From the NCBI RefSeq assembly GCF_002770725.1, contig NZ_NQVN01000001.1, forward strand, positions 884,384 through 948,383: a DNA stretch of 64,000 bases. Reading direction: 5' to 3'. Of the stretch, positions 8,010 through 15,930 are shown piece after piece. Made by a program: the position numbers and the translations under genes. Each line of letters opens with the position of its first letter. Positions within the stretch are counted from its first letter, which is position 1. The notes under the pieces are model-generated. The model was not told where the DNA came from, ran no database searches, and worked only from the letters and a program-made list of their open reading frames with translations. This stretch comes from Pleomorphomonas carboxyditropha. GTDB taxonomy: Bacteria; Pseudomonadota; Alphaproteobacteria; Rhizobiales; Pleomorphomonadaceae.

Positions 8010-8951
8010 ATGAAAGAACTCGCATGCGGCCTGATGGCCGCGCTGGCGCTGACGACCACTCTGGCCTTGGCCCAGGAAGACAAGCTCATCGGCGTCGTTT
8101 CGATCTCGGCCACCGAGGCGAACAACGCCCGCTACATCAAGGGGGCGGAAGACGCGGCCAAGGAGATCGGCTGGACGATCTCGGTCATCGACGCGGCCGG
8201 CAGCGCCGATCAGGCGAACGCGGCGATCCAGAACTTCGTCCAGCGCGGCGCCAAGGCCGTCGTCGACATGGTCTTTCCCTACAGCTCCATCGGAGCCGGC
8301 CTCGATTCGGCCAAGGCCGCCGGCGTGCCGGTGGTGACGTGGGGCGGCGGCATCGGCGGCACAGTGGCGGCGACCAACGGTTCGGGCGCGCCGATGGCCG
8401 AGCCGGTGATCAAGCTGATGCTCGATCAGATGGCCGGCAAGGGCGCCATCCTGGCGCTGACCTACCGCACCGGCGAGGTCTGCCGGAACCGCGAGGTGGT
8501 GTTCGACCAGATGATCGAGGCTTTCCCGGACATTACCGTCACCAAGAACCAGGTGCGCATCCCCGGCTACTTCGAGGACGGCGCCCAGTATGCCAACGCC
8601 TGGCTGGCCTCGCATCCGGCCGGCGAGGGCAACCTGGCCATCTGGGGCTGCTGGGACGATCCGGCCATCGGCGCCATCGGCGCCTTGCGCCAGCAGGCCC
8701 GCGACGACGTCAAGGTCTACGGCGTCAACGGCAACGCGCAGGCGCTGGAGAACATCCGCAACGGCCACATGCACGGCACCGCCTGGCAGGACAGCTACAC
8801 CGAAGGCGCCAACATGGTGAAGCTGATCCCCAAGATCATCGAGGCCGGCGCCGACTGGCAGCCGCATGCGGAAGAAGTTCCGGCCGTGCTCGTCACGCCC
8901 GAGACGGTCAACGCCTTCATCGAGGCCCATCCCGAGGCGATCGGCAACTAA
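8010..8951 (+). CDS. Sugar-type ABC transporter substrate-binding protein
   Basis: A 313-residue periplasmic binding protein with a signal peptide (residues 1-21, ending LALAQ). The mature protein has the two-lobe Peripla_BP_4 layout of ribose/galactose binding proteins (GVVSISATEANNARYIKG at the start, NFVQRGAKAVVDM in lobe one). A strong ribosome site (GGGAGAGGAA) precedes ATG 8010. It heads an operon with a CUT2-type ATPase, a permease and a lactonase-like hydrolase. The WGGGIGGT and CWDD segments suggest a polar small ligand, but which one cannot be read from sequence. Confidence 0.9.
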   Translation: MKELACGLMAALALTTTLALAQEDKLIGVVSISATEANNARYIKGAEDAAKEIGWTISVIDAAGSADQANAAIQNFVQRGAKAVVDMVFPYSSIGAGLDSAKAAGVPVVTWGGGIGGTVAATNGSGAPMAEPVIKLMLDQMAGKGAILALTYRTGEVCRNREVVFDQMIEAFPDITVTKNQVRIPGYFEDGAQYANAWLASHPAGEGNLAIWGCWDDPAIGAIGALRQQARDDVKVYGVNGNAQALENIRNGHMHGTAWQDSYTEGANMVKLIPKIIEAGADWQPHAEEVPAVLVTPETVNAFIEAHPEAIGN

Positions 8952-8957
8952 GGCCGC

Positions 8958-10526
8958 GTGACAACGATGCTGACGCACAGCGATACGCGCTCCGAAGCGG
9001 AGGCGGCGGCCCTGCCGCTCGTCTCCGTGAGGGGACTTAGCAAGAGCTTCGGTGGCGTTCAGGCGCTCAAGGGCGTCTCGATCGACATCGCCCCCGGCGA
9101 AGTCCACGGCCTGGTCGGCGCCAACGGCGCCGGCAAGTCCACCCTGATCCGCACCCTCGCCGGGCTTGTCCTGCCGGATGCCGGCGAGATCAGGGTCGAC
9201 GGCCGGCCGGTGTCGCTTCCCGGCCCGTCGGCGGCGACCGACCTCGGGATGAACTTCATCCACCAGGAGCTCGCCTTCGTGCCGGGCATGACAGTGCTCG
9301 AAAACATCACGCTCGGCATTCCGAAGCCGACACGCTTCGGAATGGTCGACTGGAAGGCGACGGCGCGTGAAATCGCGCCGATCGCCGCCCGCGTCGGCAT
9401 CACCGCGCCGCTGTCGGCCAACGTCAGCGGCCTGTCCACGGCCGAGAACTGGCTCGTCAACATCTGCCGCGCCCTGGTGCGCAAGGCCCGGCTGATCGTG
9501 ATGGACGAGCCGACCGCCTCGCTGTCGGCCGGCGAGGTGGAAAAGCTGTTCACGATCGTCGAGGATCTCTCGGCCTCCGGCGTCGCGGTCCTCTACGTGT
9601 CGCATCGGCTCGACGAAATCCTCCGGCTGTGCGACCGGGTCACCGTGTTCCGCGACGGCCGGTCGGTCGCCGGTTTCGAGCGGGTCGATCTCGCCCATGG
9701 CCGCCTCGTCGAGGCGATCGTCGGCGGAAAGGTCGAGCGGCTCGAAAGCCGCCACGAACAGGCGAGTGCGACGGAGGTCGTGCTGTCCGTCCGCAACGTC
9801 GCTTCGCTGCCGATGGTCCGCGACGTCAGCCTCGACCTGCATCGCGGCGAGGTTCTGGGAATCGGCGGCCTGGTCGGCGCCGGACGCAGCGAACTCGCCC
9901 GGCTGATCTTCGGCGCCGACCGGCTCGATGCCGGCAGCATGACGCTCGACGGCCGGCCCTACGCTCCTCGGTCGCCGTCGGCGGCGGTCAAGGCGGGCGT
10001 CGGCCTCGTGCCGGAGGAACGGCGCACCGAAGCGCTGATCCTCAGCAAGAGCATCGCCTTCAACGCGCTGCTCGCCAATCTCGAGAAGGCCGTGAAAAGT
10101 CCGTTGCTGCCGCTGATCGACGGGCAGAAGCGCAAGACGCATGCCGAAGTGATCATTCGGGATCTGGCCATCAAGACGGATAGTGTCGACAAGGCGGTCG
10201 GCAAGCTCAGCGGCGGCAACCAGCAGAAGGTGGTGATCGGCCGCTGGCTTCTGAAGAAGCCCCGCGTCCTCATCCTCGACGAGCCGACGCGCGGCGTCGA
10301 CATCGGCGCCCGCGCCGAGATCCACCGCCTGATCCGCAAGCTCGCCGACGACGGCATGGCGGTGATCGTCGTCTCCTCCGATCCCGAGGAACTGCCGGAT
10401 CTCTCCGACCGCGTGTTGGTGATGGCGGAGGGACGCATCGTCCGGGAACTCAGTGGCGGTGCCATCTCGCGAACCGCCATCATCGAGGCCAGCTATCAGG
10501 CCAAGGAACAGTCAGGAAAACGCTGA
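8958..10526 (+). CDS. CUT2-type sugar ABC transporter ATP-binding protein (two cassettes)
   Basis: A 522-residue double ATPase of the RbsA/MglA type. Cassette one has a full Walker A (GANGAGKST, near residue 53) and Walker B (LIVMDEPTASL), but its signature is weak (VSGLSTAENWLV). Cassette two has the degenerate P-loop GLVGAGRSE that is normal for this family and a strong signature LSGGNQQKVVIGRW with Walker B VLILDEPTRGVD. The GTG at 8958 gives the start; ATG 8967 is an alternative. The stop overlaps the permease start (TGATG at 10524-10528). Confidence 0.93.
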   Translation: MTTMLTHSDTRSEAEAAALPLVSVRGLSKSFGGVQALKGVSIDIAPGEVHGLVGANGAGKSTLIRTLAGLVLPDAGEIRVDGRPVSLPGPSAATDLGMNFIHQELAFVPGMTVLENITLGIPKPTRFGMVDWKATAREIAPIAARVGITAPLSANVSGLSTAENWLVNICRALVRKARLIVMDEPTASLSAGEVEKLFTIVEDLSASGVAVLYVSHRLDEILRLCDRVTVFRDGRSVAGFERVDLAHGRLVEAIVGGKVERLESRHEQASATEVVLSVRNVASLPMVRDVSLDLHRGEVLGIGGLVGAGRSELARLIFGADRLDAGSMTLDGRPYAPRSPSAAVKAGVGLVPEERRTEALILSKSIAFNALLANLEKAVKSPLLPLIDGQKRKTHAEVIIRDLAIKTDSVDKAVGKLSGGNQQKVVIGRWLLKKPRVLILDEPTRGVDIGARAEIHRLIRKLADDGMAVIVVSSDPEELPDLSDRVLVMAEGRIVRELSGGAISRTAIIEASYQAKEQSGKR

Positions 10527-11521
10527 TGTCAGACGCCACCTTCGCATCCCGACGCCTGAGCCCGCGCACCCGGCTCGCCCTCGGCGTCTTCGCCCGCTAT
10601 GCCACCATCATCGGCCTCATCGGCATGATCGCCGCCTTCTCGGCGCTGTCGCCGCGCGCCTTCCCGACGCTGATCAACTTCACCAACGTTCTCAACCAGG
10701 CCTCGCTCGCCGTCATCATCTCCGGCGGACTGACGCTGGCGGTGATCGTCGGCGAGCTCGACCTGTCGGTCGGATTTGCCGCCAGCCTGCACGGCGTGCT
10801 GGTGATGGGCCTCATCGTCTCGAATCAGTTGCCGGTGCCGGTCGCCATCCTCATCGTGCTGCTGCTCGGCGCGCTGATCGGCTATGTCAACGGCCTGATC
10901 GTGACGCGCCTCAAGGTCAACTCGGTGATCGCCACGCTGGGCGTCGGCACCATCCTGACCGGTCTCGCCTTCGCCTATGCCTCTGGCGTGCCGATCGTCG
11001 CCGGCGTGCCGGAGGCCTTCCTGCAGATCTCGCTCGGCCGCTGGTTCTTCGGCATCCCGAACAACATCCTGATCATGGCGGTGGTGCTCGGCGCCCTCTG
11101 GGTACTGGTCGAGCGGACGTCGATCGGCCAGGAGATCCAGGCCGTCGGCGGCAACCCGGCCGCCGCCCGCCTCGCCGGCATCGACGTCGCCCGCATCAAG
11201 ACGCTCGGCTTCGTCATCTCCGGCGTCTGCGCGGCGCTGACCGGCGTGCTCCTGTCGTCCCGCCTCGGCAGCGGCACCACCAACGCCGCCGACAGCTATC
11301 TGATGACCGCTTTCGCAGCGGTGTTCCTGGGATCGGCGACGCTGCGCGACGGCGAGTTCCACATCGTCGGCACGCTGATCGGGGCGCTGATCATCGCCTT
11401 CGGCTTCAACGGCCTCAACATCTTCGGGGCGCCAACCTTCTCCCAATACATCTTCCAGGGCGCGATCCTGATCGTCGCCGTCGGGCTTTCGAGCCTTGGC
11501 CGCATCATCGCCGAAAGCTGA
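10526..11521 (+). CDS. CUT2-type sugar ABC transporter permease
   Basis: A 331-residue inner-membrane permease of the RbsC family with 8-10 hydrophobic segments. The conserved loop VGELDLSVGF (family LSxGS motif) and GNPAAARLAGIDV, which contacts the ATPase, are visible. Only one permease is encoded, so it should form a homodimer. Its stop shares a base with an ATG at 11521, in frame with the following hydrolase. Confidence 0.93.
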   Translation: MSDATFASRRLSPRTRLALGVFARYATIIGLIGMIAAFSALSPRAFPTLINFTNVLNQASLAVIISGGLTLAVIVGELDLSVGFAASLHGVLVMGLIVSNQLPVPVAILIVLLLGALIGYVNGLIVTRLKVNSVIATLGVGTILTGLAFAYASGVPIVAGVPEAFLQISLGRWFFGIPNNILIMAVVLGALWVLVERTSIGQEIQAVGGNPAAARLAGIDVARIKTLGFVISGVCAALTGVLLSSRLGSGTTNAADSYLMTAFAAVFLGSATLRDGEFHIVGTLIGALIIAFGFNGLNIFGAPTFSQYIFQGAILIVAVGLSSLGRIIAES

Positions 11522-11544
11522 TGCCAGTCTTGAAGGGAAACGAC

Positions 11545-12387
11545 ATGTCGCAGCAATCCGCATCCCATTGGGACGTGTTCGTGCTGGAATATGCGCGGGC
11601 CAAGGACCAGCCGATCGCCTCGCTGATCAACGGAACCCACGATCAGGGCGTGATGGACACGCCTTTCTCCTTCGTCTTCGCGCGCAGCGGCGACCGCAAC
11701 GTGCTGGTCGACACCGGCTTCATGCGCGAAGGCCTCGGCGAGGAGATGAGCGTCCGCTTCGGCGTGCCGGACTGGATCTCGCCGCTACGCTTGCTTGAAG
11801 AACTCGGCGTAAAGCCCGAGGACATCACCGACATCTTCCTCAGTCACGCCCATTTCGACCACATGGGCTCGGTGCACAAGTTCCCCAGCGCCCGCCTCTA
11901 CATCCAGAAGAGAGAGCTCCTGTCCTGGCACGAGATGCTGACGCTTCCCAAGCAGTTCGACTACCTGACGGCGATCATCAACCCCGACGACATGCGGGCG
12001 ATGTTCACCGCCTCGATCGACCATCGGGTGACGCTTCTCGACGGCGACCGGGAGAACGCCCTGCCGGGCCTGCATGCCCGGCTCGGACCCGGCCACACCA
12101 TGGGCCAGCAGTTCATCGTGCTCGAGACGGCTCGCGGCCCGATGGTGGTGGCCGGCGACTGCATCTATTCGCGCGTCAATCTCACCGGGCACAATCACGA
12201 TGGTTGCTATGTGCCCCTCAACAACACGGTGGGCAGCGTCTACGATCAGTTGATGACCATGGACCGCATCAAGACGGCCGTCGACGGCGACCTCGACCGG
12301 GTGATCATCCTGCACGATATCGACCGCTGGAAGAATTTCGAGCTCGTGAAGGAGATCGACGGCTTCAGGATCGTCCGCGCAGCCTGA
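11545..12387 (+). CDS. Metallo-beta-lactamase-fold hydrolase, AHL-lactonase-like
   Basis: A 280-residue MBL-fold protein. All expected metal ligands are visible: H101-x-H103-x-D105-H106 (SHAHFDHMGS), H184 (PGHTMG), D205 (GDCIYS) and H257 (ILHDIDRW). This set and spacing resembles the AiiA/AttM lactonase branch, which opens lactone rings, rather than beta-lactamases. An in-frame ATG at 11521 overlaps the permease stop, but 11545 is preferred because AAGGGAAA at 11533-11540 gives a proper ribosome site. As last gene of a LacI-controlled importer operon it probably hydrolyses the imported compound, perhaps a sugar lactone; quorum quenching is possible but less supported by context. No signal peptide is seen. 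Confidence 0.85.
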   Translation: MSQQSASHWDVFVLEYARAKDQPIASLINGTHDQGVMDTPFSFVFARSGDRNVLVDTGFMREGLGEEMSVRFGVPDWISPLRLLEELGVKPEDITDIFLSHAHFDHMGSVHKFPSARLYIQKRELLSWHEMLTLPKQFDYLTAIINPDDMRAMFTASIDHRVTLLDGDRENALPGLHARLGPGHTMGQQFIVLETARGPMVVAGDCIYSRVNLTGHNHDGCYVPLNNTVGSVYDQLMTMDRIKTAVDGDLDRVIILHDIDRWKNFELVKEIDGFRIVRAA

Positions 12388-12537
12388 CAGCCAGTGGCGC
12401 CGGCTTCCCGCCCGCTGACTTGAAGCCACCGGCATAGGTCGGCGGCAAGGCTATGAAAACGTCGACTGGCGTTTTGGGCCGCGGGCGAGCACAGTTGCTG
12501 ACCGACGTCGGGATGGCACGGAGGCACCAGAAGCATC

Positions 12538-12897
12538 ATGGCCCGCTTTCCTCTCATCGTGGCAAGGGTCTACGACCCTCCGGAATCGATGGCCGGGGCG
12601 CATCTGCTGGTGGATAGGCTTTGGCCCAGGGGGATATCGAAGGCGCGCCTTCGCCCCGACGACTGGCCCAAGGAGGTGACGCCCAGCACCGCCTTGCGCC
12701 AATGGTTCCACGCCGATGCCGGGAGCTGGCCGGAATTCCGCGAACGGTACGAGGCCGAGCTTGCCGCCAATCCCGCCGCGGTCGAGCGCTGTCTCGACTG
12801 GTGTCGCAAGGGGCCGGTCACCCTGCTGACGTCAGCCCATGACCGCGAACACAATCACGCGGTTATTCTGCGCGACTGGCTGGAGGCACGGCTCTAA
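12538..12897 (+). CDS. DUF488 family protein (YeaO-like)
   Basis: A 119-residue protein of the DUF488/YeaO family, function unknown. Diagnostic segments are VYDPP near the N terminus, LLVDRLWPRGISK in the first third and the C-terminal LTSAHDREHNHAVIL. It is the full usual length. It stands alone: 150 bases follow the hydrolase gene and the next gene converges on it. Confidence 0.88.
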   Translation: MARFPLIVARVYDPPESMAGAHLLVDRLWPRGISKARLRPDDWPKEVTPSTALRQWFHADAGSWPEFRERYEAELAANPAAVERCLDWCRKGPVTLLTSAHDREHNHAVILRDWLEARL

Positions 12898-12955
12898 TAA
12901 GTGGTCGTTCCGAGAACTGACTTGTCTGGCCAAAATGGCGGGCCATGCGAGCCTG

Positions 12956-13894
12956 CTAAGCCGTAGCATCCCGTCGGGATTTGACGCAGCGTTCCAGCTT
13001 GGCCAGCGTTTGCAAGCCCAGCTCGACCGCGCCGAAACCTTTCGCCTCCTGAAACTCGGCCTCTGTGCTGAACACCATGCCCAGCGTCACTTTGGTTGCC
13101 CCGTCCTGCTCCTCGAACGAGGCCCAGGCGTCGGCATGTTTCGGCCCGTTCTCGCCCCATAGCAGCGTATAACCGATCCTCTCCTCGGGTCGGACCTTGG
13201 TATAGAGGTGATGGTTCGGAAAGACCGTGCCATCCGGGGCGATCATGTCGAACACCCATTCGCCGCCCGTTCGCAGATCGATCCTCTTCGTCCGGCAGGA
13301 AAACCCTTCCGGCCCCCACCATTGCGGCAGCGTCTCCGGGTTCATCCAGGTATTCCAGACGACGGTTCGTGGTGCTTGTATCATTCGTTGCAGCACCATG
13401 GTTCGCTCGGCCGCCCCGGCGAGATTGCGCAGTCCCGCGTCGAAGCCCTGTCGGTAGCCGGCCTCCATATCCCCGGCCAGCGAGGAAAGCTGCACCGTCA
13501 CGACCAGCCGGCTGCTTTCGCCCGTGCCCGAGAAATCAGCCGTCACCAGCGCCGCCGATTGCCTCACGCCACCGGAGGAGACCACTTCGTAGTTCACGCT
13601 GCGCTCTGCCGGCTGCAACTCAAGCCAGCCGCATTCGCAGCGAATGTCCGGCTGGCCCTCAACCTTGCAGAGCGAGACTTCACGCCCACCCACGCTGGTG
13701 TCAGCCTCCAAAAACTCCACGGCGACCGAGGGAGTGGGGGCTGCCCAGACCGCTCGCGCGGCAGGGGCCGTCCAGGCCTGCCACAGCACCGGCAATGGCG
13801 CGGCTACATCCCGCTCGAAGGTCAGCGTCGCAAAGCGGCCTGCCGCAGGATCGGGCGCGGCAGGCATACGCTCGGGGTTGCGTTTCGATGTCAT
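12956..13894 (-). CDS. Tandem SRPBCC (AHSA1-like) protein
   Basis: A 312-residue protein holding two consecutive START/SRPBCC domains. The first (about residues 18-155) begins FATLTFERDVAAPLPVLWQAWT; the second (about 165-305) begins MVLQRMIQAPRTVVWNTW and has the typical PQWWGPEGF. Proteins of this AHSA1-like group usually carry one domain of about 150 residues, so this looks like a duplication or fusion; the first copy is more diverged. The start at 13894 overlaps the stop of the ArsR-type gene by four bases (ATGA), showing translational coupling. ArsR-SRPBCC pairs are common and their ligand is generally unknown. Confidence 0.86.
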   Translation of the reverse strand: MTSKRNPERMPAAPDPAAGRFATLTFERDVAAPLPVLWQAWTAPAARAVWAAPTPSVAVEFLEADTSVGGREVSLCKVEGQPDIRCECGWLELQPAERSVNYEVVSSGGVRQSAALVTADFSGTGESSRLVVTVQLSSLAGDMEAGYRQGFDAGLRNLAGAAERTMVLQRMIQAPRTVVWNTWMNPETLPQWWGPEGFSCRTKRIDLRTGGEWVFDMIAPDGTVFPNHHLYTKVRPEERIGYTLLWGENGPKHADAWASFEEQDGATKVTLGMVFSTEAEFQEAKGFGAVELGLQTLAKLERCVKSRRDATA

Positions 13895-14232
13895 TCCGTG
13901 CGCTCCTTCATTGCCCTCATCGCGAATGCATCCAACCGGCCGAGCCGGCTTTCCCAGATGGCCCGCTGTTCGTCGAGCCACGTCCGGACCGGCTCCAAGG
14001 CCTCCGGCACGATGGCGCAGGTGCGCACCCGCCCATCCTTGGACGTGGCGATCAGCCCTGCTTCCTCCAGCACCGAAAGGTGCCGCATCACCGTGGGCAG
14101 GCGCAGACCTGTGGGTTCGGACAAATCGGTGACTCGCGCGGGCCTTTCAGCGAGCCGGGTCAGGATCGATCGACGGGTCGGATCGGCCAGAGCATGGAAG
14201 ATCAGCGAAAGTTCCGGATGATGCTTAGTCAT
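13891..14232 (-). CDS. ArsR-family winged-helix regulator
   Basis: A 113-residue regulator. The core FHALADPTRRSILTRLAE and the recognition region LRLPTVMRHLSVLEEAGLI are typical ArsR/SmtB winged-helix signatures. No obvious Cys-rich metal site is seen, fitting the subgroup that controls SRPBCC genes. ATG 14232 is chosen as it gives a standard N terminus; an ATG at 14244 is also in frame. TGCTAA repeats lie around its start (14234-14239 and again about 50 bases upstream) and may be part of its operator. The upstream sequence is noticeably more AT-rich than most of the window. Confidence 0.87.
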   Translation of the reverse strand: MTKHHPELSLIFHALADPTRRSILTRLAERPARVTDLSEPTGLRLPTVMRHLSVLEEAGLIATSKDGRVRTCAIVPEALEPVRTWLDEQRAIWESRLGRLDAFAMRAMKERTE

Positions 14233-14489
14233 GCTGCTAACTATCATCCGCGCACCTATCGCGCAAGGGAAACTTCGCCAATTTGCTAAGTGTTCCTGCA
14301 TTGGCGGGCGGTTGGGACAGGCGAGAGAGGGTGCTTTTTTGCGAGGGGAGTGGCGAAAATAGTTCTTAAGTACCAACTAAGATGATTGCATATCAGAATA
14401 GCAACTATAACGTGTAAAAACGCCCAACATCGAAATGGCTCTTGGCCTAACCATTGAGATTATTAGGTTCATTAGCAATCACTTGAAAG
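14233..14489. other. AT-rich intergenic region between arsR-type gene and tRNA-Ser
   Basis: This 257-base stretch contains no convincing gene. It is visibly richer in A and T than its surroundings (for example the run around 14361-14420) and lies directly beyond the 3' end of tRNA-Ser. It should hold the promoter of the ArsR-SRPBCC pair. I see no integrase gene or repeated tRNA end. Confidence 0.6.
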
Positions 14490-14583
14490 TGGCGGAGCCG
14501 GAGGGATTCGAACCCTCGGTACGGGTTTACGCCCGTACGCCGGTTTAGCAAACCAGTGCCTTCAGCCTCTCGGCCACAGCTCC
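14490..14583 (-). tRNA. tRNA-Ser (anticodon GCT), CCA encoded
   Basis: On the minus strand the 94-base sequence folds as a class II tRNA. The acceptor stem GGAGCTG pairs with CGGCTCC, followed by G and an encoded CCA (14490-14492). The anticodon stem CTGGT/ACCGG encloses the loop TTGCTAA, giving anticodon GCT, which reads AGC/AGT serine codons. A long variable arm (built on TACGGG/CCCGTA) and the T-loop GGTTCGAATCC are present. Confidence 0.97.
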
Positions 14584-14751
14584 GTTGCGAAGTTGTCTAG
14601 AGATTCTGGGGCACTGGGTCAAGCCCCGGCGCCACGGAACCCGCATATGGCGCGGCCAGGCCGATCTTGCGGCGGCACGAAACCCGGCGTAGCGGGCAAG
14701 CGGCGGAAATCGTGAGGATTTCCGCCGCGAGGAACAGGGATGCCGCTTGGC

Positions 14752-15738
14752 TTACCAGCGCTGGTGGACGTGCGGCGCGACCAGCCGGGCGTAGATCTCG
14801 CGCGTCGCGGCCATCACGTCGGCCGGAATGGCCGGAAGGTCGGAGGCGGCGGCGTTGCCGCGGGCCTGTTCGGCGTTGCGGGCGCCCGGGATGACGACGC
14901 TGACGGCGTCGGCCATCAGGATCCAGCGCAGCGCAAAGGCGGCCATGCTCTGGCCGACCGGCACCAGCCGGCGGATCTCCTCGACCGCTTGCAGGCCGAC
15001 CTCGAAGGGCACGCCGCCGAAGGTCTCGCCGACGTCGAAGGCCTCGCCGTGGCGATTGAACAGGCGGTGATCGTCGTCGGCGAACTTGGTCTGCGCCGTG
15101 ATCTTGCCGGAGAGCAGGCCCGAGGCGAGCGGCACGCGCACGATGACGGCGACGCCGCGCTTCTTCGCCTCCTCGAAGAACAGCCGGTCCGGCCGCTGGC
15201 GGAAGATGTTGTAGATGATCTGGATGGAGACGACGCCGGGATATTCGATCGCCTTCAGCGCTTCCTCGACCTTTTCGACCGAGACGCCGTAGTTGCGGAT
15301 CTTGCCCTTGGCCTTGATCGCCTCGAGCCCCTGGAACAGGGCAGGGGTGTACAGCACCTCGGTCGGCGGGCAGTGGAGCTGCACGAGGTCGAGCGTGTCG
15401 ACGTCGAGGTTCTTCAGGCTGCGGTCGATGAAGGCCTCGATGTTGTCCGGCGTGTAGCCGGCGGCGACATGCGGATCGAGGCGGCGGCCGGCCTTGGTGG
15501 CGACGAAGGGCCGCTTGCCTTTCCATTCCTTCAGCACCGAGGCGATGATCCGCTCGGAACGGCCGTCGCCGTAGACGTCGGCGGTGTCGATGAAGGTGAC
15601 GCCCGCCTCCAGCGCCGCCTCGAGGGCGGCCCTGCCGTCGGCCTCGGTCACCTCGCCCCAGGCGCCGCCGATCTGCCAGGCGCCGAAGCCGATATCGGAC
15701 ACCTCGACCGGCAGGCGGCCGAATTTGCGATACTGCAT
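14752..15738 (-). CDS. Aldo/keto reductase
   Basis: A 328-residue NAD(P)H-dependent oxidoreductase of the AKR superfamily. The catalytic features are visible: FIDTADVYGDGRSE (Asp and Tyr), ATKAGRR (Lys) and LVQLHCPP (His). The C-terminal VVIPGARNAEQ is the usual NADP-binding segment. The start at 15738 follows GGGGAGAAAAGTC. A terminator for the ara genes lies upstream (15883-15902), so this gene probably has its own promoter. Its position after araA suggests, but does not prove, a role in pentose or sugar-aldehyde metabolism. Confidence 0.9.
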   Translation of the reverse strand: MQYRKFGRLPVEVSDIGFGAWQIGGAWGEVTEADGRAALEAALEAGVTFIDTADVYGDGRSERIIASVLKEWKGKRPFVATKAGRRLDPHVAAGYTPDNIEAFIDRSLKNLDVDTLDLVQLHCPPTEVLYTPALFQGLEAIKAKGKIRNYGVSVEKVEEALKAIEYPGVVSIQIIYNIFRQRPDRLFFEEAKKRGVAVIVRVPLASGLLSGKITAQTKFADDDHRLFNRHGEAFDVGETFGGVPFEVGLQAVEEIRRLVPVGQSMAAFALRWILMADAVSVVIPGARNAEQARGNAAASDLPAIPADVMAATREIYARLVAPHVHQRW

Positions 15739-15873
15739 GACTTTTCTCCCCGAATAATTGGCTCTTGGACTTTGATTTCGAGGGGAGATTAATGCCGTTC
15801 GGGCGGGCCGGCGCAAATGGTTTCTGGCGATGGCCGGCATCGCCAATGGAGATCACCGGCCGGCCTCTCCGGC

Positions 15874-15902
15874 CAAACAAAAGGGCCGGCTTTCGCCGGC
15901 CC
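15874..15902 (-). terminator. Intrinsic terminator of the araD-araA unit
   Basis: On the minus strand GGGCCGGC pairs perfectly with GCCGGCCC around a GAAA loop (hairpin 15883-15902), followed by TTTTGTTTG. It lies 28 bases beyond the araA stop. Confidence 0.88.
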
Positions 15903-15930
15903 AGTTCCGCTTGCTTGGGAGGAGCGGGTA

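Noticed and set aside
14470..14600. tRNA-Ser as an occupied integration site.
   Set aside because: No integrase and no duplicated tRNA end could be found; kept only as a weak possibility in the cassette finding.
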